A DNA stretch of 9,603 nt, taken from assembly GCF_946478925.1 (NCBI RefSeq), contig NZ_CAMLDP010000069.1, positions 1 through 9,603 on the forward strand, in the 5' to 3' direction. Within the stretch, counting starts at the first letter, position 1, and each line of letters starts with the position of its first letter. Source of the stretch: an uncultured Nitrososphaera sp. GTDB lineage: Archaea; Thermoproteota; Nitrososphaeria; Nitrososphaerales; Nitrososphaeraceae. The notes beneath the pieces are model-generated. The model was not told the DNA's origin. It saw only the letters and a list, made by a program, of their open reading frames with translations, and ran no database searches. Positions 6,718 to 9,603 of the stretch are shown here, one piece after another. Position numbers and translations under genes: made by a program.

Positions 6718-6726
6718 CTATAATAG
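6718..6726 (-). promoter_or_regulatory. TATA box of scpA
   Basis: On the minus strand CTATTATAG lies 30-38 nt before the scpA ATG at 6688, consistent with a short-leader mRNA. Confidence 0.5.
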
Positions 6727-6834
6727 ATTATGGGTGAAGAAAAACTTGATGCGGCGTCATCAGGCTTTTGTAACCCTAGGTCCACCCTGGTTTTTTCCAG
6801 TCAGATTTCCCACACCCACACAGCAGGTGAGGCA

Positions 6835-6871
6835 GCAAGACCTTTTCACGGTCTTGCACTCTGCAGCAGAG
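6835..6871. repeat. Two adjacent inverted repeats in the scpA / membrane-protein spacer
   Basis: GCAAGACC (6835-6842) pairs perfectly with GGTCTTGC (6850-6857) across a seven-base loop. Immediately after comes CTCTGC-A-GCAGAG (6859-6871). Together they form a compact double-hairpin block in a 253-bp spacer, about 30 bp before the TATA-like TTTATTTT. They could be a regulator site or the structured part of an unannotated RNA. Confidence 0.4.
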
Positions 6872-6903
6872 AATGAAGCAGAAATCCGGCCGCTGTCGCT
6901 TAG

Positions 6904-6911
6904 TTTATTTT
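6904..6911 (+). promoter_or_regulatory. TATA-like element of the membrane-anchored protein gene
   Basis: TTTATTTT lies 31-38 nt before the chosen ATG at 6942. This favours that start over the ATG at 6873, which would place the promoter inside the gene. Confidence 0.45.
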
Positions 6912-6928
6912 CTACTTTGCAGTCAATG

Positions 6929-6942
6929 TTCCCTGCAGGGAA
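6929..6942. promoter_or_regulatory. 14-bp perfect palindrome abutting a start codon
   Basis: TTCCCTGCAGGGAA is a perfect palindrome whose last base is the A of the ATG at 6942. It covers the predicted transcription start, about 25 nt after the TATA-like element, so a bound protein would block initiation directly. Confidence 0.45.
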
Positions 6943-7421
6943 TGGTCAGAAAGAATCGGGTGTCGAGGTTCGTGGCGATTGCAGGCTTTGCGGCAATCGC
7001 TGTCCTCATAGGCATCATGGTCATGCTGCAGGTGTCAAATGCCCAGAACGACGAGTTCAAACAAAAGTGGAACGGAATCGCGCTTGACTCTATTGCCCTG
7101 ACGCGAGAGTACCAAGCAGAGGAGGGCAAGTGGAAGGCAGGCCAGTACGACAACGCCACGATGGCAGGAATCGTAGACAAATACATGCCAAGGTACCAGT
7201 CGCTTATAGACAGGTCAAACGCGCTAGAGACGCCCGAGCGGTACACCGAGGCCCGCAGCCTGCTGGTAAAGGCGATACAGACAGAGAAGGACAGCAACGA
7301 GCATTTCAAGGCGTACCTTCTGACGGGCGACAAGGCCGAGTATCAAAAGACGCTGGACCTGTTCTCGCTTTCGCTGAATTACAGCGCACAGGCCGACGCC
7401 GCCATAAAGGAAGCCGGCTGA
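6942..7421 (+). CDS. Membrane-anchored helical extracytoplasmic protein, 159 aa, unknown function
   Basis: A basic start (MVRKNRVSR) is followed by one membrane segment, about residues 10-30 (FVAIAGFAAIAVLIGIMVML), so the rest should face outward. The remaining 125 residues are charged and look almost wholly helical: FKQKWNGIALDSIALTREY, RYQSLIDRSNALETPERYTEARSLLVKAIQTEK, FKAYLLTGDKAEYQKTLDLF, SLNYSAQADAAIKEAG. This resembles a four-helix-bundle sensor-like module but has no attached signalling domain. A longer frame opens at ATG 6873, but the extra 23 residues look non-coding and precede the TATA-like element, so ATG 6942 is preferred. There is no lipobox or obvious metal motif. I do not recognise the family; it may be a lineage-specific thaumarchaeal protein. 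Confidence 0.7.
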   Translation: MVRKNRVSRFVAIAGFAAIAVLIGIMVMLQVSNAQNDEFKQKWNGIALDSIALTREYQAEEGKWKAGQYDNATMAGIVDKYMPRYQSLIDRSNALETPERYTEARSLLVKAIQTEKDSNEHFKAYLLTGDKAEYQKTLDLFSLSLNYSAQADAAIKEAG

Positions 7422-7432
7422 TGCTACGTACG

Positions 7433-7442
7433 TTTTAATTAA
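7433..7442 (+). promoter_or_regulatory. TATA box of tRNA-Arg
   Basis: TTTTAATTAA lies 25-34 nt before the first base of the tRNA, the expected distance for an archaeal promoter that starts transcription at or just before the mature 5' end. Confidence 0.55.
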
Positions 7443-7466
7443 GGTGGCCGAGACTTTTCCTCCACT

Positions 7467-7541
7467 GGGCCCATAGTTCAGCTTGGACAGAATGGCTGCC
7501 TGCGAAGCAGTTGGTCGAGGGTTCGAGTCCCTCTGGGCCCG
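7467..7541 (+). tRNA. tRNA-Arg, anticodon GCG
   Basis: The 75-nt sequence folds into a full cloverleaf. The acceptor stem is GGGCCCA (7467-7473) with TGGGCCC (7534-7540), discriminator G at 7541. The D stem is GTTC/GAAT, with GG in the loop. The anticodon stem is GCTGC/GCAGT (one G-T pair), with loop CTGCGAA at 7500-7506 and anticodon GCG at 7502-7504, reading CGC (arginine). The T arm is GAGGG-TTCGAGT-CCCTC (7517-7533). CCA is not encoded and there is no intron. A TTTT at 7547-7550 may end transcription. It marks the boundary between the dense housekeeping region and the mosaic region to its right. Confidence 0.93.
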
Positions 7542-7548
7542 CTCCCTT

Positions 7549-7908
7549 TTAGGTTCGAGTATTGCCGGCTCTCATTTGACGATTGACTGGAAGCTTCTGC
7601 ACCATACGCTCTGAACCACGACGGTTCACCTTACTGGCAATCTCCTCTATTTCCCCAGCCTTTCAAATAGCTCTGGAAATACTTTGTTTTGATGCGTAGA
7701 CGCTTTACATTTACAGTCTCTTACATTAGCGTCAACGCCATGGTAATCACCATCCCAACAAAGCTCCTCCAACATAATACATACGTTAAATGCACTGCTG
7801 AATCGTTTTGGAACCTCAACATCCTCTCCTTGGAAATGCGAGAACAGGTAATCCTTGAAAAGCAATCCACATCCTGCTGCTTTCTCTGGACTAACTGGCT
7901 CATAGGGA
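7549..7908 (-). pseudogene. Probable frameshifted ORF, unknown family
   Basis: One frame runs after a TAG at about 7909 as TPYEPVSPEKAAGCG, then LLFKDYLFSHFQGEDVEVP, MLEELCWDGDYHGVDANVRD, and ELFERLGK before a TAG at 7647-7649. A second frame picks up exactly there and continues EIEEIASKVNRRGSERMVQK to NTRT, with its stop at 7549-7551. One extra G in the GGGG run (7653-7656) would join them as LGEIEEIASK. The parts are protein-like in composition, with several cysteines (CGLLF, CIM, CWDG, CKCK), and the joined ORF would be about 115-120 residues. A minus-strand TTAAAAAAT (7931-7939) could be its TATA box. Codons are AT-richer than in the housekeeping genes. I recognise no family. It could be a pseudogene, a sequencing error or chance frames. 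Confidence 0.35.
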
Positions 7909-8151
7909 GTCTAGCAAGGTAAAAAGCCTTATTTTTTAAGAACATCAAAGTCCTGTTGGTGGCTAAAATCGACGGACACCGTCTTGTAGAGCACTGCACC
8001 AGACAGTGGTGTAGATTAATTGGCTGTCAATATTATTCGCATTATTTGTAATTAAGATCGAACTCGGCATAGCTGTACACCACCATAACTTAGTCGGCAA
8101 GGCCGAGCACGTGAGCCTCAAAGGGCTGCAGTCGACCTGACTCGAGCTTTT
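7909..8151. other. Non-coding stretch between the broken ORF and the PPTase
   Basis: No convincing ORF, RNA or repeat is visible. The left part (to about 8060) is AT-rich, including ATTATTCGCATTATTTG. The right part (about 8090-8151) is GC-richer and resembles the PPTase region in composition. A boundary between two DNA sources may therefore fall near 8060-8090. Confidence 0.4.
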
Positions 8152-8844
8152 TCAACTAGAGGGCAAGTGGTCCATCGAAGTCTTCTGAATTGTCGCCACG
8201 ACCAGCACGTGAGATAAAACACACCAGTGGAGCGCTAGCGTACGTCCGGTTCGGGTCGTGGCAAGCCGGCGGGCAAGGTCGACCTCGATGTCGTGAAAAT
8301 CAAGAAACTCATGATCTAGCGGATAGTCCGCCTTATAGACCGCCTCCTTAATTGAGAAGAGAAGCTTTGCTCCCAACTGGTTGTCAGCAATGGCACGTTG
8401 CTCTCGCGACGTGGCGATCAGTTCGAGTACGTCTGGCGGCAACGGCACCGCACGTTCGATATCGATTCCGACCGCATCTAGGTCACGCCGCAGCCCGACA
8501 GCGGCTACAGCAATTCGATTATCGTGCGCCATCGAGCCTACGACTCCTGCGGGCCAGATCGGGGCGCCAAATTTGCTCCTGAGGATCGGAAGACCGGCAA
8601 CACCCATCGAGTTCATCAGCTCACGTGCCACATGCCGTGCCGCGCCACAGGCGCATCTCCACTCGATCGCAGTGAAGGAAAACGAATATGTGTCCTAGTA
8701 GATCCGCGCCAGCTCAAACCCTTGCGAGATCAACCTATTGCACATCAACAGACCAGGCACAGCGAGGGCGTCGATTGTGTGCTGAAGCGAGGGATCGACC
8801 GTACCGTCGGAAATTAGAGTTTTAGAACCGCGGGCACCTGCCAT
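8152..8844 (-). pseudogene. 4'-phosphopantetheinyl transferase, bacterial EntD-like type, with in-frame TAG
   Basis: PPTases transfer phosphopantetheine from CoA to carrier domains of peptide and polyketide synthetases. From ATG 8844 the frame gives 230 codons interrupted only by TAG at codon 50 (8695-8697). The start resembles EntD-like relatives (DPSLQHTIDALAVPGLLMCNRLISQG). After the TAG come GAARHVARELMNSMG and FGAPIWPAGVVGSMAHD, then both active-site motifs: VGIDIE at 125-130 (D128 and E130 as metal ligands) and FSIKEAVYK at 163-171. Length with readthrough is normal for the family. A longer N-terminus from TTG 8904 is possible. A partial product from GTG 8631 (159 residues) would retain both motifs but lose the N-terminal lobe. 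The style is proteobacterial, possibly rhizobial; this is inference. The gene shares strand with the nearby NRPS fragment, a natural substrate. It may instead be a sequencing error. Confidence 0.75.
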
Positions 8845-8887
8845 AGGGGTGCTGCCAATCGATCTTCTCTTGTATCTGGTCTGTTGA

Positions 8888-8925
8888 AATTCTACTATCG
8901 CCAAATCCGACCAGAAAGTAGAATT
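8888..8925. repeat. Inverted repeat, 9-bp arms, 20-bp spacing
   Basis: AATTCTACT (8888-8896) and AGTAGAATT (8917-8925) are exact reverse complements. They bracket the upstream edge of the PPTase coding similarity. They could be a regulator site, the stem of a hairpin, or a relic of a mobile-element end; no transposase is nearby. Confidence 0.35.
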
Positions 8926-9044
8926 ATGACGTGATGGTTAAGCTTCGCTCATCGGCCAGTCACTTATCAGCCAATAATTGATGCTCTCCATCAACTTTTC
9001 TCATTGAATGCCGTATAGGATTACAAGATAGCAGTTATGTTACC

Positions 9045-9059
9045 CCATGAATTTCATGG
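9045..9059. promoter_or_regulatory. 15-bp dyad upstream of the 45-residue ORF
   Basis: CCATGAA-T-TTCATGG has perfect 7-bp arms around one base. It lies 60-74 bp before the GTG at 9119. The position suits an operator or activator site, but no regulator is known here. Confidence 0.3.
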
Positions 9060-9118
9060 TTTGACAGTATAGAACCGGTGCGCGTTAAACTCTAGTTAAA
9101 GCAAAAACAAGTACAAAG

Positions 9119-9256
9119 GTGTATTTGCAGACAAAAAAGGAAAGCCAAATCCTGACAAAAAACATAGCAGGAGCAATAGCTGCATTTGTTCTCGTTTCTG
9201 GAATTGCCTCTGTTATTTCAATTCTTGGCAGAGTTGCCACTGCACCGCCTGTCTAG
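9119..9256 (+). CDS. Small single-span membrane protein, 45 aa, possibly truncated
   Basis: The frame opens at GTG 9119 (or TTG 9125) after an in-frame TAA at 9086-9088 and ends at TAG 9254-9256. A basic head (LQTKKESQILTKN) is followed by one membrane segment (IAGAIAAFVLVSGIASVISIL) and a short tail (GRVATAPPV). The charge pattern suggests an N-terminus in the cytoplasm. Codon use is AT-richer and archaeal in style, unlike the flanking bacterial-looking genes. Its last 39 bases lie antisense to the end of the NRPS fragment, so the natural C-terminus may have been replaced at a junction. I recognise no family. Confidence 0.4.
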   Translation: MYLQTKKESQILTKNIAGAIAAFVLVSGIASVISILGRVATAPPV

Positions 9257-9603
9257 GGCGCGTGCAACTGCATCATTTTTAGGCTCAACAACGTTCTGGA
9301 TGCAAACCTCGGTCTGAGCCTCATGACAGCGCGCCAGCCTAGCAGGATTTCCACGCCAGCCTGTATGAGAGTCTAGGATCTCGCCCTTCATCAGATAGGA
9401 ATCCGGGTCGATCACGACGTCGTCTCCGGTCCTGACACCGTAGTGGACGAAGACACCAGGGCCGAGCGAGCATCTGTTGCCGAGCCGGATGTAGTCGGAT
9501 TTAAACACGCCTTCCTCGAGTGAGTGTCCCTGCATTATACAGCCCTCATTCAGATTGGCGTAGTCGCCGACCTCGGTAAGCGAGCGTTCCTGGATGACTG
9601 AGC
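9218..9603 (-). CDS. Pls/PosA-type nonribosomal peptide synthetase, C-terminal beta-helix part (5' truncated by the window)
   Basis: The frame is open to the right edge. It reads SVIQERSLTEVGDYANLN, EGCIMQGHSLEEGVFKSD, YIRLGNRCSLGPGVFVHYGV, DDVVIDPDSYLMKGEI and TGWRGNPARLARC. The short-period glycine/valine pattern, with FKSDYIRLGNRCSLGPGVFVHYGV and LMKGEIL, WRGNPA, is the left-handed beta-helix typical of the C-terminus of Pls/PosA-family synthetases. These enzymes, such as epsilon-poly-L-lysine synthetase, make homopolymers of one amino acid with a single adenylation and carrier module and membrane-bound tandem domains. Only about 128 residues are seen, so substrate and completeness cannot be judged. 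The last 20-30 residues (after WRGNPARLARC) no longer look family-like and overlap the small plus-strand ORF. A freestanding hexapeptide acetyltransferase is the main alternative. Confidence 0.65.
   Translation of the reverse strand, partial: SVIQERSLTEVGDYANLNEGCIMQGHSLEEGVFKSDYIRLGNRCSLGPGVFVHYGVRTGDDVVIDPDSYLMKGEILDSHTGWRGNPARLARCHEAQTEVCIQNVVEPKNDAVARALDRRCSGNSAKN

Larger units (their letters stand above)
8845..9118. other. Spacer with inverted repeats between the PPTase and the small membrane ORF
   Basis: No convincing gene is seen beyond a possible 20-residue N-terminal extension of the PPTase (to 8904). Two symmetric elements are present: 9-bp arms at 8888-8896 and 8917-8925, and a 15-bp dyad at 9045-9059. 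Composition falls from the GC-richer PPTase side to AT-richer DNA, so a source boundary may lie near 8930-9000. Confidence 0.4.

Noticed and set aside
6745..6770. TGATGA-like box on the minus strand, considered as a C/D box guide RNA
   Set aside because: No CTGA D box at a suitable distance and no second box pair.
6873..6941. Longer N-terminus of the membrane-anchored protein
   Set aside because: Would include the TATA-like element and the palindrome as coding sequence, and the added residues do not resemble a signal or domain.
6701..7087. Plus-strand ORF of 128 codons across the scpA/membrane-protein spacer
   Set aside because: Low-complexity, no family pattern, starts inside the scpA promoter and overlaps the better-supported membrane-protein gene in another frame.
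7721..7999. Alternative minus-strand ORF of 92 codons overlapping the broken ORF
   Set aside because: Less protein-like than the LLFKDYLFSHFQ frame in the same stretch, with scattered cysteines and serines and no sensible secondary-structure pattern.
8695..8697. TAG in the PPTase read as pyrrolysine or programmed readthrough
   Set aside because: No pyl genes are seen, this group of archaea is not known to use pyrrolysine, and a GAG to TAG mutation or sequencing error is simpler.
1..9603. CRISPR arrays, transposases and rRNA genes
   Set aside because: No regularly spaced direct repeats, no transposase motifs and no rRNA-like sequence were seen on either strand.

Overview
The window looks like chromosomal DNA of an ammonia-oxidising thaumarchaeon of the Nitrososphaera type. 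It carries archaea-specific informational genes (TFB, Gar1, SRP19, ribosomal protein S8e, an archaeal-type phosphoglycerate mutase). Its TATA boxes sit about 25-35 nt upstream of start codons, mostly without Shine-Dalgarno sites, and GC is moderate. The genus is inferred from overall style and was not tested by any search.

Layout, left to right. (1) 1-633: C-terminal half of a cofactor-independent phosphoglycerate mutase (+). (2) 689-853: a 54-residue membrane protein (+), meeting tail to tail a 73-residue zinc-ribbon/membrane protein (-). (3) 1203-2941: minus-strand cluster srp19 - gar1 - tfb, serving protein targeting, RNA modification and transcription initiation; gar1 and tfb overlap by 4 bases. 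(4) 3123-4856: a 577-residue secreted von Willebrand A protein (+) with an intact metal site, a cadherin/Ig-like repeat and a Post-COAP-1-like C-terminus. A 17-bp dyad precedes its promoter and a hairpin plus T-run follows it. (5) 4943-6688: minus-strand scpA - scpB (kleisin and winged-helix partner of SMC) followed by rps8e, which has its own promoter. (6) 6942-7421: a membrane-anchored helical protein (+) whose start codon lies on a perfect 14-bp palindrome. (7) 7467-7541: tRNA-Arg(GCG).

The character changes after the tRNA. From about 7542 to the right edge coding density drops and the DNA is a mosaic. There is a frameshifted, AT-richer minus-strand ORF of unknown function (7549-7908). Next comes a bacterial-looking 4'-phosphopantetheinyl transferase that reads through one frame except for a single in-frame TAG (8152-8844). 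A 45-residue archaeal-style membrane protein follows (9119-9256, +). At the right edge is the C-terminal left-handed beta-helix end of a Pls/PosA-type nonribosomal peptide synthetase (9218-9603, -). PPTases activate the carrier domains of such synthetases, so the two bacterial-looking genes fit as remnants of one imported peptide-synthesis locus in an accessory island next to the tRNA gene. A chimeric assembly is the main alternative.

The candidate for something undescribed is this right-hand segment: a poly-amino-acid synthetase locus, possibly decaying, in an archaeal chromosome. The rest is mostly conserved archaeal housekeeping with some notable regulatory dyads.
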